Notes under the pieces: generated by a model
Told to the model about the DNA's origin: nothing
The model's input: only the letters and a program-made list of their open reading frames with translations
Database searches by the model: none
In this document: piece after piece, positions 24,762-33,609 of the stretch
Layout: every line of letters begins with the position of its first letter
Position numbering within the stretch: position 1 is the stretch's first letter
NCBI GenBank assembly: GCA_902600225.1
Contig: CACKIH010000011.1
Span: 1-39,210, forward strand
Source: an uncultured Alphaproteobacteria bacterium
Lineage (GTDB): Bacteria; Pseudomonadota; Alphaproteobacteria; HIMB59; GCA-002718135
Direction of reading: 5' to 3'
DNA: 39,210 bases
Made by a program: the position numbers and the translations under genes

Positions 24762-27305
24762 TTATTTTTCTATTAATAACCACCCATTAGTATCGCCACT
24801 AAAGACTAGACCCAATCCAGCTCGTTCAGTAGCAACAGTTAAATCACTTGCATCGCCTTGAATTTTCTTTCCATTTCTTGCGATTGTTAAATTGTTTGTG
24901 TCAAAACTTCCTGTGCTATCAATAAATCTTACATCATCACCAGCACTAGGAGAAGCTGGTAGAGTAGCAGTTACAACTCCACTAGAAGTATCAACAAAAT
25001 ATCCTCGTCTTGCACTAACATTAAAATCAGAAGTTTTAGTTTCCCATGAAAAATCTTGCTCTACAGTTACACTGCCACCTAAAGCTACCGAGCTTCCATT
25101 AATTGTAATTGAATTATTTGCTAGTGCTGAGTTTGGAACAGCATTTAATCTAGCATTAGGTAAAGTTCCTGTAGATAAATTAGAAGCATTAGTTGTATCA
25201 ACAACTGCAAAAGTATTATCACCTCTTAAGAAAGTAGTATTATCTTTTGTTCCCGAACTTCCAAGTCTTGCAATCGGTACAGTTCCTGAAGAAATATTAT
25301 TTGCATTTATAGAAGCAACTTGGAAAGTACCAAAGCCTACAATGTCTACTATGTCACCATTCGCTAAAGCTGAAGCAAATACAACTGAGTTTCCTGAAGT
25401 AACAGTTACATCAACTCCATTAACTTGTTTAACACCATTAAGATATACATCAACAAATCCAGCATCATAACTTAAACTTTCTCCGTTATCATCATTACCT
25501 GATACAGTAGTTGGAGTTCCTGAGATTGTGTAAGTAAATCTAGCTGACGTTCCATTAACAGAAGAGCCAGCATTTTGAAAACCACTCGACCCAAAAACTT
25601 TTAAGGTATTTGCAGCTGTATCGAAAACGAGGTCTCCAATATCATTACTTGAACTTGGAACACCTGATTGAACTCTATATCTATCTGCAAAACTATTTAC
25701 GCCACTGATATTTGTAGCAACAGTATTTATGTTAGATATGCTTGAGCCAACAGTATTTATGTTAGAAGAATTAGAGTTTACAGCATTGATATTAGTTTGA
25801 TTACCAGCTACTGCATTTATATTTGTAATGTTAGAAGCAACTGTATTGATTGCACTATCACTTACTGTGATTGTGTTACCCATAGCGTTTCCATGAGAAG
25901 TGCAATAATAACGCATTGAGTCTGGAGCAGTAGAAGGAACTTCAAAAGAAACTTTAGCACCAGCTTGACCAGCTGTTCCAGTTACAGTTACACCTGTTGA
26001 AAAAGAGTTACCGCTTCCATCTTTAAATCTTAATGGGTGTCCAGTATTAGAACTATCAGAGACATCAAAGATATATTCATTACCTCTAACCATTTCGATA
26101 GTCGGATTATTACTTCCATCTAAAACAAAAACATTTACGCCACCTACATTCGCAACAGTGACTACAAAAGTTTTCTCTAATGAGTTTGCTAGTGATGTTA
26201 CATCTCCAGCAATATTTGCAACAGAGGTTACGTTTGTTGAGATACCAGCTACAGTATTAATGTTTGATGAGTTTGAGTTTACAGCATTAATGTTAGATGA
26301 ATTTGAATTAACTGCATTTACGTTACTAATATTAGAGCCAACAGAATTTACGTTAGAGATAGCTCCTGCTACTGTATTAATATTAGAAGAATTAGAATTT
26401 ACTGAATTAATATTTGATGAGTTAGAATTTACAGCACTAACTGCACTAGATATTCCAGCAACACTTGTTACGTCACTATTTATACCAGCAACAGTATTTA
26501 TGTTGGAAGCATTACCAGCAACAGAATTTACATTAGATATACTGCCAGCAACTGAATTAACATTTGCTATATCGTTACCAACATTATTTACATTTGTTAT
26601 GTTAGTGGCAACTGTATCAATCTCACTTGTGCCTTCGTTTAAATCACTGGCTACAGTGTTTACATTTGCGATTGAGCCAGCAACAGTAGTAATATTTGAA
26701 TTAGCTCCTGCAACAGTGTTTATGTTTGAATTGTTTCCTGCAACTGTATTAATATTTGTAGCATTAGAAACTGCGCTGTTAATATTAGAAGAGTTAGAGT
26801 TTACTGCATTGATGTTAGAAATATTAGAGTTGACATTTGTTAATGCAGTTTTATCAGCTGGAGTAAGGAAAGTTTGTTCAAGATAGTTAATCGTAACGGC
26901 ATCTTGTTGATTTGTTGGATTAGATACATTTTGTATTTTAACACTTCCAGCATCAAAGATACCTGCATTATCTTTACCTAATTTATTTGCTATATCGTCA
27001 GCATTTTCTTGAACGATAAAAAAGTTTTGGTTTGCTGATTTATCTAAATCTGTTTCTGTAAGTACAGAGCCATCTTGAAAGTCTACAAGCCTAGCGCTAG
27101 TTGGAGTTTGTCTTTCTATTTTAACAACTTGTCCATTTGTAGGAGTAGATGAAGTCTGTATTCTCGTAGTATTTACGAATGTAAAATTAGTATCTTCTAC
27201 ATTATTAACAAACACTTTAATATGTGTTGAGTCAATGTAGGGAAAAGTTATGTCGAACTGGTTTGTTGAACCATTTGCCGTATATAAAACACTACTTAAG
27301 GGCAT
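24762..27305 (-). CDS. Main tail fibre with T7 gp17-type N-terminus, decapeptide shaft repeats and a cupredoxin-like domain
   Basis: The 847-aa protein has four parts. Residues 1-145 match the T7 gp17 virion-attachment domain (VLYTANGSTNQFDITFPYID ... TETDLDKSANQNFFIVQENA). Residues about 155-375 and 485-540 are 10-residue repeats of the type SNINTVAGxx / AVNSNSSNIN, a beta-rich shaft. Residues about 378-483 form an inserted cupredoxin-like domain with His423 (TGHPLRF), Cys468, His471 and Met475 (YYCTSHGNAMG). The C-terminal part has fibre repeats (GTVPIARLG, NASNLSTGTLPNARL) and a compact end domain. It binds the host receptor; the copper-site reading is inference. Confidence 0.88.
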   Translation of the reverse strand: MPLSSVLYTANGSTNQFDITFPYIDSTHIKVFVNNVEDTNFTFVNTTRIQTSSTPTNGQVVKIERQTPTSARLVDFQDGSVLTETDLDKSANQNFFIVQENADDIANKLGKDNAGIFDAGSVKIQNVSNPTNQQDAVTINYLEQTFLTPADKTALTNVNSNISNINAVNSNSSNINSAVSNATNINTVAGNNSNINTVAGANSNITTVAGSIANVNTVASDLNEGTSEIDTVATNITNVNNVGNDIANVNSVAGSISNVNSVAGNASNINTVAGINSDVTSVAGISSAVSAVNSNSSNINSVNSNSSNINTVAGAISNVNSVGSNISNVNAVNSNSSNINAVNSNSSNINTVAGISTNVTSVANIAGDVTSLANSLEKTFVVTVANVGGVNVFVLDGSNNPTIEMVRGNEYIFDVSDSSNTGHPLRFKDGSGNSFSTGVTVTGTAGQAGAKVSFEVPSTAPDSMRYYCTSHGNAMGNTITVSDSAINTVASNITNINAVAGNQTNINAVNSNSSNINTVGSSISNINTVATNISGVNSFADRYRVQSGVPSSSNDIGDLVFDTAANTLKVFGSSGFQNAGSSVNGTSARFTYTISGTPTTVSGNDDNGESLSYDAGFVDVYLNGVKQVNGVDVTVTSGNSVVFASALANGDIVDIVGFGTFQVASINANNISSGTVPIARLGSSGTKDNTTFLRGDNTFAVVDTTNASNLSTGTLPNARLNAVPNSALANNSITINGSSVALGGSVTVEQDFSWETKTSDFNVSARRGYFVDTSSGVVTATLPASPSAGDDVRFIDSTGSFDTNNLTIARNGKKIQGDASDLTVATERAGLGLVFSGDTNGWLLIEK

Positions 27306-30300
27306 TATTCAGTTGGTAGTAATGTACCTCCAAACTTGGCTATAGATTGATTACGTTTATCATTCATGTAAGCGTCAGATAAACTTAGATTATCTTCAGT
27401 AATGTAACCTTCTTTTAAAAGTTTCATTCTTGCCATTCTTTTATATCTATTAATTACTTTTTTAATTTGAGTAGCTTTACTACTTCTATAGTTTAGAGTT
27501 TCATCAATAGGTTTATCTCTAAGCAATCCATCATAAAATTTACTACCTATTAATTGTTCTAACTCTTTTCTTAAATTAGATGAGCCTAATATTTCATTCC
27601 ATCTAACATAAGCATTCTTTCCATCTTTAGTAAACTTAGTTAAATCTATGTTACCATTGTAACCTTGTTTAGTTCCAAGTGGTTCAAAACCTATGCCTAA
27701 TCTATCAAACTCAGAGATAACAGCATCTGATTTTTCTTCAGATACAGTTATAGGATTTATAAAACTATCCCACCAAGATTGACCTTTACTTCGTGTTTCT
27801 CCTAAAGCATTAAAGCTTGGAGTTGCATCACCCATAAAAGGTACTCTTGTCTTTAAGGTGTCGGTTAAATTTCTTGCATCTCTATAGAGTGGGTCATTCA
27901 TAGCGCCTTTCAAAACATTTGGAACGAATGAACCAATTTTAGTTAAACCATATCGTTTCCATTCTCTAGGGTCTCCGGACGCTAAAGCAGATAGAATATC
28001 TGTTAAAGATTTAAGATATGTTTTGCTTGTAATATTTTTAGCAGTTGCCATGATGGACATAGTTCCAATGTCTGTGTAATCTCCAATGTCCATCTTTGAC
28101 ATTAAAGTAAGCATATTTGCTTCAGCTAGTTGGTTTCTTTCATCTTCAGTAACTTCACTTGCAATGTTGTAGTAGTCAGCCATCAAACCAAAGAACATAC
28201 CAAATGGGTCTAATCTTTCGTAAGAATAATATTTATCACCTAATTTAAAAGAGTATGGTCTCCAACCTGTATCAAACTTTTGTCTTCTTAAGTTTTTGTC
28301 TTTTGGAATACCACCTGTAATAATACCATTGTATGCAAGTATACCACCCATTGTAAATAAAGATGCTCCCATAAGTTGTTTACCATAAGCTGCAGCTCGA
28401 ATATTTCTATCTGGAGAAAAGAACTCATCTCTAAATTGTTTTCTAGCTAAACCAAGTGGGCTTCTATCTTGAACTGCACGCATAATATTAACAGGGGTTC
28501 TTACGAAAGGCATTATCTGTCTTAGTATAGGTACAGTATTGATTGCATCTTGTACTACTTTCCCCGGCGTTCCTTTACCTAATGCTTTTGTAAATGTATT
28601 TTCTTGAGCATATTCTAAAGCTTGTTTGAAAGCTGGGTTAGCTTCTTTGTTTGGTAAGAAAGCTTCATCAAATCTTTGTTCAACGTAAGCGTCTAACTCT
28701 GAATACTTTCTACCATCTGCAGTAACAAATTGTTTCTTTTTACTTTTACCTAATTTAATTCCTTCAACTACTGCTTGTGCGTATACTTTTGCTCTGTAGT
28801 TTAATTGTTTGAAGAACTCATCTTCAGCTGACAAAAATCTTGTAGGAGTTTCTACAACTTTAGTTGCAACGCCAGCTTTCTTATTAAATGCGTTTCTTGC
28901 TAAATCTACTTTAAAATTATTTTTATCTAAAATGCTATCGCTTTTCTTGAAAGCTTCTCTAGCCATATAAAAGCTATCTGAATAATATTTTAAAATACCA
29001 GCGGCAGTATGTATTGACTCTAACATAGCACCTTTATTTCCAGAGATAGCACCACCTATAAATTGTTCCATAGGTCTAAGCATTGCCATGATAGTATTAG
29101 AAGTCATATTAATCATGTGAGTTTTCGGATTAGATAACAAAGCGTTTATCCAAAACTTGTTAAGAGCATTGATACCTAGTTTACTTCTTACTGTTTCTAG
29201 TACAGCCATAACGCCTTTCTTTTCTTTATTTGCGGCTCTAACTTTTTCTATCATCTTAAGAGTAGCTTTATCGCCCTCTCCTTTTGGAATGATTTCAGCT
29301 TGCTCTAGTATGTCTAATGTTTTTCTTTTCTGTCTTGGAGAACCATCAACAAGTTCTTTACGAACAGCGAGCATTCTTCCTGTGTTCTTTCCTATTTGTC
29401 TATCAAGTCTGTATAAAGATTGTAGTAAGTCAAAAGACTTTAGAATTTCATCATCAGATAATTTACCGGCTTGATGAAGTAAGTCTTTGTTTAAATGATT
29501 TTTAAGAACTCCATTGAATGCCATACGTAAAGCTATTTGTATTGCATCGCCTTTATCTGTAAGTTTTGCTAACTGACTCGCTTTAATTAAAGCATTCTCT
29601 GGATTATCAATCATGTTGTCAGCTTCACGCCATACTTGGTCATATGATTTTACATCGTCAAACTCTTTAGTTACTTTATTTATTTCACCAGACATTACTC
29701 TTACAAAAGTAACTGCATCGGCTGCATCACCTAAGAAGTTTACACTTACGCCTATTTCTTCTAGGTCGTCTACATCTGCTTCACCTCTTCTTATTGCTTT
29801 GATAACATCTTGTACTTGTTTGAAGTAATCAGTACCTTTTAATTTATTAATAGTAAATTGTTGTACTCTTCCAACTCCAGCTGTGCCTTTAGCTGCATCT
29901 GCAACTTCATCAACACTCTTTTGTATTCTAGGGTCGTCTGGAAATAATTCTAATTGTTCTTCTTCTACCTTTGCTTGAACATCGTCTATATCTTTTGCTT
30001 GTTGTTCTGCATAATCTTTAGCGGCTTTTATATCTCCTTTATCTAATCGTTTACGAGTTCCTCGCATCATACGAATAGTTTTAAATAAAAGTTCAGCTGC
30101 ACCACCTACTAAGCTACCTTCTAATACATTCTTCATTTTACCTTCGAAGAAAGTATCGTTTTCATCGGCTGCCATGTAACCTATGAATGTATCTTCAGCT
30201 TCTGGGAATGCGTCTATAACAAAGTCTGCAAGTCTTGCTTCTTTTTCATCAAAGACAGTAAAGTCTGCAATACCACCTTGAACAAAACTTCTAGCAACAT

Positions 30301-30862
30301 TGTAACCTTTGTTTGCTTTCTTTGTCCAACCAAGTGCATTTAATATTCTACCACCAGTTACAAAGCCAGTTGCAAACTGTGCAACTCCTCTTGTTAGTGA
30401 ATTAACAGCGCCTTCAGCTGCTTCACTTTCTGGAAGTGTATCTGCAATATCTTGAAATAATCCGCCTTCTGCTTTGTCCGGGTCTTTACCTTGTGCAATC
30501 TTTTCATCTCGCATTTGGTCTGGGGTAACAATTCTTATGCCGTCTTCATCTCTTCTTATTGTAAAGTTTGCATTTGGAAAAGCATCTTTTAAAGCATTTG
30601 ATATACCTTGAATAGTTTCTAGTGTTTCTCTTGCACCTTCTTTGATACCAGTTCCAATATTAGATATGATACCTTGTTCTTCTTTTTCTGGTTCTTTAGG
30701 TTCTTCTTTTTTATTAGGATTTACTTGGTCAGCACTTAAATATTTTAAGCTAGCACCATCACCATAGACTTTATCAAATAGTTGATATTCATTTGGGTTA
30801 GCCATTAACCTTTCTATATCTTCTGGTTTTGGTTCAGTTGTATATGTATTGTTATCAACCAT
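27305..30862 (-). CDS. Large internal virion protein (T7 gp16 position)
   Basis: The 1185-aa protein is in the place of T7 gp16, the largest internal core protein ejected into the cell envelope at infection. Visible are an acidic Pro/Glu-rich N-terminus, long alpha-helical stretches rich in Lys/Glu, and some hydrophobic segments (such as GASLFTMGGILAYNGIITGG) that could insert in a membrane. I see no clear lytic transglycosylase motif, unlike T7 gp16. It overlaps the next gene by 8 bp and touches the tail fibre. Confidence 0.75.
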   Translation of the reverse strand: MVDNNTYTTEPKPEDIERLMANPNEYQLFDKVYGDGASLKYLSADQVNPNKKEEPKEPEKEEQGIISNIGTGIKEGARETLETIQGISNALKDAFPNANFTIRRDEDGIRIVTPDQMRDEKIAQGKDPDKAEGGLFQDIADTLPESEAAEGAVNSLTRGVAQFATGFVTGGRILNALGWTKKANKGYNVARSFVQGGIADFTVFDEKEARLADFVIDAFPEAEDTFIGYMAADENDTFFEGKMKNVLEGSLVGGAAELLFKTIRMMRGTRKRLDKGDIKAAKDYAEQQAKDIDDVQAKVEEEQLELFPDDPRIQKSVDEVADAAKGTAGVGRVQQFTINKLKGTDYFKQVQDVIKAIRRGEADVDDLEEIGVSVNFLGDAADAVTFVRVMSGEINKVTKEFDDVKSYDQVWREADNMIDNPENALIKASQLAKLTDKGDAIQIALRMAFNGVLKNHLNKDLLHQAGKLSDDEILKSFDLLQSLYRLDRQIGKNTGRMLAVRKELVDGSPRQKRKTLDILEQAEIIPKGEGDKATLKMIEKVRAANKEKKGVMAVLETVRSKLGINALNKFWINALLSNPKTHMINMTSNTIMAMLRPMEQFIGGAISGNKGAMLESIHTAAGILKYYSDSFYMAREAFKKSDSILDKNNFKVDLARNAFNKKAGVATKVVETPTRFLSAEDEFFKQLNYRAKVYAQAVVEGIKLGKSKKKQFVTADGRKYSELDAYVEQRFDEAFLPNKEANPAFKQALEYAQENTFTKALGKGTPGKVVQDAINTVPILRQIMPFVRTPVNIMRAVQDRSPLGLARKQFRDEFFSPDRNIRAAAYGKQLMGASLFTMGGILAYNGIITGGIPKDKNLRRQKFDTGWRPYSFKLGDKYYSYERLDPFGMFFGLMADYYNIASEVTEDERNQLAEANMLTLMSKMDIGDYTDIGTMSIMATAKNITSKTYLKSLTDILSALASGDPREWKRYGLTKIGSFVPNVLKGAMNDPLYRDARNLTDTLKTRVPFMGDATPSFNALGETRSKGQSWWDSFINPITVSEEKSDAVISEFDRLGIGFEPLGTKQGYNGNIDLTKFTKDGKNAYVRWNEILGSSNLRKELEQLIGSKFYDGLLRDKPIDETLNYRSSKATQIKKVINRYKRMARMKLLKEGYITEDNLSLSDAYMNDKRNQSIAKFGGTLLPTE

Positions 30863-32624
30863 ATGGATTTTCTTCTCCTGTTATTTGTAATTTCTTTTCT
30901 TCAAAGTTTTCTACTGTTCCTATCTCAGTAAATGATGATTCATCTCTTTTAATAATAGCGAGTAGTTCAGAAGCTTTCTTGTTCATTGCATCAAACAAGT
31001 AATGTTTTTTATCTACTGGAGTAATTATGTTTTTACTGCTTAACCAATTTTCATTTTGAAATTGTTCTAAGATTTCATAAAAGAACTCTGTAAGTTCTTG
31101 ATTTGCCAGTTGTTGAAGCTCAGCTAATTGTGGAAGTAAAACTCCTTGTCCTTCAAGAATATTAAAAGGTCTATTGAGATTAGCGAACGCCGTAGAATAT
31201 CTTTGGTCAGAAATATATACAGAACCATCAAGTTTACTTCTTGAACTATATTTATCTAAATATGCTGTACCTTCGTTTGTTGTAAAATATTTACCCCAAC
31301 CATTATTAATCATATCAATAATTTTTGGATTACTAGGGTCGGTTGCTAATAATAAATTTAATTCTTTTATAAAAGCTTTTTTCTCTTCTGTATTTTCAAT
31401 GAGTTGTAAGTTTTGTCCAGTTGCATACGAACTAGCTAAATTAAATATTGATATTTGTTCTTCAGCTGAAAGTGGAGGCGCTGCTTGCATTTGCCCGCTA
31501 TCAATTAAATCTTTGTTCTTTTCATTCTCAAAAGCAATGTAAACATTAAAGTTATCTATAGCTTCTGCTGGATTTAATAATAATGTTGGTCTTTGAATAA
31601 AATAATTAAGAACATCTTCTTTTCTTTCTCTTTTATATTTATCTTCAAGATAAGCTTTATTCTTTTCATCTATCAGTTGTATCTGTGCTATGTCTTCTAA
31701 AGCTGTAGCAATCTCACTTCTAAAAGAACCAGCAAGTCTACTATCAGAACCTTTATCAGTTACAATGTTATCAAGTATAAGAAGTATATCTTCATCTTTT
31801 GCAATCTTTGCAGTTTTAATAATTGCATCAACGACAGTTTGATTTGCAACTGTAGGGTTCATACCCTCTGCAATATCTACATCTATTTTATTTTGTATGA
31901 GTTGAGATAAGTATAATAATTCTTTTTCTTGATAATTTAATCCTTCAATATTAAATCCACTCAAGGCTCTATCTAAAGCTTCTTCTGGTAAATCTTGGTC
32001 AGTAAGTATTTCTTTTTCTATAAAGTTTTGTATCTCTGTAATATTTTTCTTCTCAATCTGAACTACTCTTTGTTGGATATGATTATTAGATAACTGACTT
32101 CTTGTTGCTTCAGCATAAGGAATAAAACCTTCAGCTAAACTTTGTGCATCATAAGCACCTAAATTATTTCTATCTCTAAAGTCTGTAGAAAATTCTTTAT
32201 AGAAATCTACAAAGGCACTTGGATTTTCACTCTCTACTATTCTTCGTTTATTATATTCATCATAAAGTTCAGTAGTAAATTGTCTTGAAGTTTCACGTAA
32301 AGAGTTCTTTATATATTGTCTTACATAGTATGGGTTTGCACCTTCTTGAATAGTGCCATCTTTAACTAATTCTTTGAACTCTCTTTTGTTATTTTCTAAA
32401 AAATCTTTATCAGCTTTAGCTTCTTCTTCAGTTATTTCTCTTTCTTCTTTGACATCTTCATATGCACGAAGAGAAGGAACTAAACCACCTAATGACCTTG
32501 CTATATCTGTTACTACACTTGATACAGGTTGTCTTTTAGGAGTATAGAAAATATCAGCTACGCTTGATGTAACTGCCGGCTCTTCTTTTACATTTAATTT
32601 TGGGAGATTAATTTTACTTACCAT
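30855..32624 (-). CDS. Internal virion protein (T7 gp15 position)
   Basis: The 589-aa, mostly alpha-helical and charged protein begins MVSKINLPKLNVKEEPAVTS and has long Glu/Lys/Gln segments. It sits between the gp14-like and gp16-like genes, the place of gp15 in T7, where the protein forms part of the periplasmic DNA-ejection tube. Sequence motifs alone do not show the function; the call rests on order, size and helical character. The start touches the preceding gene's stop. Confidence 0.72.
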   Translation of the reverse strand: MVSKINLPKLNVKEEPAVTSSVADIFYTPKRQPVSSVVTDIARSLGGLVPSLRAYEDVKEEREITEEEAKADKDFLENNKREFKELVKDGTIQEGANPYYVRQYIKNSLRETSRQFTTELYDEYNKRRIVESENPSAFVDFYKEFSTDFRDRNNLGAYDAQSLAEGFIPYAEATRSQLSNNHIQQRVVQIEKKNITEIQNFIEKEILTDQDLPEEALDRALSGFNIEGLNYQEKELLYLSQLIQNKIDVDIAEGMNPTVANQTVVDAIIKTAKIAKDEDILLILDNIVTDKGSDSRLAGSFRSEIATALEDIAQIQLIDEKNKAYLEDKYKRERKEDVLNYFIQRPTLLLNPAEAIDNFNVYIAFENEKNKDLIDSGQMQAAPPLSAEEQISIFNLASSYATGQNLQLIENTEEKKAFIKELNLLLATDPSNPKIIDMINNGWGKYFTTNEGTAYLDKYSSRSKLDGSVYISDQRYSTAFANLNRPFNILEGQGVLLPQLAELQQLANQELTEFFYEILEQFQNENWLSSKNIITPVDKKHYLFDAMNKKASELLAIIKRDESSFTEIGTVENFEEKKLQITGEENPYG

Positions 32625-33163
32625 TATGTTATATTGCTATCCATACGTTGTTGTAATAACTCTTTTTCTTCTTTACGGCGTTTCCATTCTAAATAGTCTC
32701 CGCCAAACTCAATCGCACCACTTGCAAAGATACCAGCTGTATTAACTTCGGGTATCAACACTTGTCTTGCTTCTTGTTCATGTGCAAATAATTTCTTGTT
32801 TTGATTTGATTGTGCAATCTCTGCTTCTAAATTAGCTATGATTTGAGAGTTAGTTTTACCTTCAATACGTAGATAATTATTAACAACTCTATCTAATGCT
32901 TTACCACCTACATTCTCTGCAGCTGTTCTAGCAGTAGCTTGAGCTTCTAAACTTGCTAAAGAAACATCAAAGGCTTTATCTTTCTTACCTACAGCTACTT
33001 GTCTTATACGTAAGTTTTCAGAGTTCTCTTTCTGTATTCTTGCGTTTTCAGCTATTTGGTTTTGAGCGATTGCTTGCTCTCTATCTGCTTTAGCACTTTG
33101 ATAACTTTGATATACAGTAAGAGCAGTCCGAGCTGCCGCAAATATTAATGTTGGGTTACACAT
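32624..33163 (-). CDS. Internal virion protein (T7 gp14-like)
   Basis: The 179-aa protein begins MCNPTLIFAAARTALTVYQS, a hydrophobic N-terminal segment that continues into a long Ala/Gln/Asn-rich helix (QNQIAENARIQKENSENLRI). This is the form of T7 gp14-type internal virion proteins, which form the outer-membrane pore of the ejection complex. It overlaps the gp13-like gene by 19 bp and precedes gp15-like. Confidence 0.8.
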   Translation of the reverse strand: MCNPTLIFAAARTALTVYQSYQSAKADREQAIAQNQIAENARIQKENSENLRIRQVAVGKKDKAFDVSLASLEAQATARTAAENVGGKALDRVVNNYLRIEGKTNSQIIANLEAEIAQSNQNKKLFAHEQEARQVLIPEVNTAGIFASGAIEFGGDYLEWKRRKEEKELLQQRMDSNIT

Positions 33164-33609
33164 TTTACAAATTCAATAAATTTTCTTTTTTCATAACCAA
33201 AGTTGTAATGAACTTTGATAAAGTTAAATCCTAACCAACGTAACCATTTAAGATGTAGAAGATTTCTAGCATCAATGTAGTTATACAAAACTGGATAAGA
33301 TGAGTGATATAAGTCTAGTACTCCCTTACAGTTGCGTAAGAAAGGTATAGATATATCTTCTATTTCTGGTGAGCTTAAAAGCCAAATCATACCAAGCTTT
33401 TTACCTTGTGGTATGACACCTAAAATCATTACTGGTTTATTATCATCATTCATTATCGTGAATGGTAGATGAGAATATTTTACTCCAGTATATAAAGCGT
33501 GATACGGATTAGAATTAGCATTCGCTTTTATTTCTTTGATATCTGCTTCACGTAAATTCTTTGATAGTTCTTTTGCATCTTCTAAGGAAGATACTTTTAT
33601 ATATGGCAT
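33145..33609 (-). CDS. gp13-like protein with acetyltransferase-type fold (DUF2833-like)
   Basis: The 154-aa protein starts MPYIKVSSLEDAKELSKNLR. It resembles T7 gp13/internal virion protein A (DUF2833), a GNAT-like fold with central beta strands (PFTIMNDDNKPVMILGVIPQ) and a C-terminal WLRWLGFNFIKVHYNFGY segment. T7 gp13 is needed for virion assembly. Position between tail tubular B and the gp14-like gene agrees. Confidence 0.75.
   Translation of the reverse strand: MPYIKVSSLEDAKELSKNLREADIKEIKANANSNPYHALYTGVKYSHLPFTIMNDDNKPVMILGVIPQGKKLGMIWLLSSPEIEDISIPFLRNCKGVLDLYHSSYPVLYNYIDARNLLHLKWLRWLGFNFIKVHYNFGYEKRKFIEFVKCVTQH

Noticed and set aside
24892-25470. A 192-aa plus-strand frame within the tail fibre gene
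   Set aside because: Shadow of the fibre coding frame; no start signal and low-complexity translation.
26158-26886. A 242-aa plus-strand frame within the tail fibre gene
   Set aside because: Antisense of the 30-bp repeats that code for the fibre shaft; the open frame is a by-product of repeat composition.
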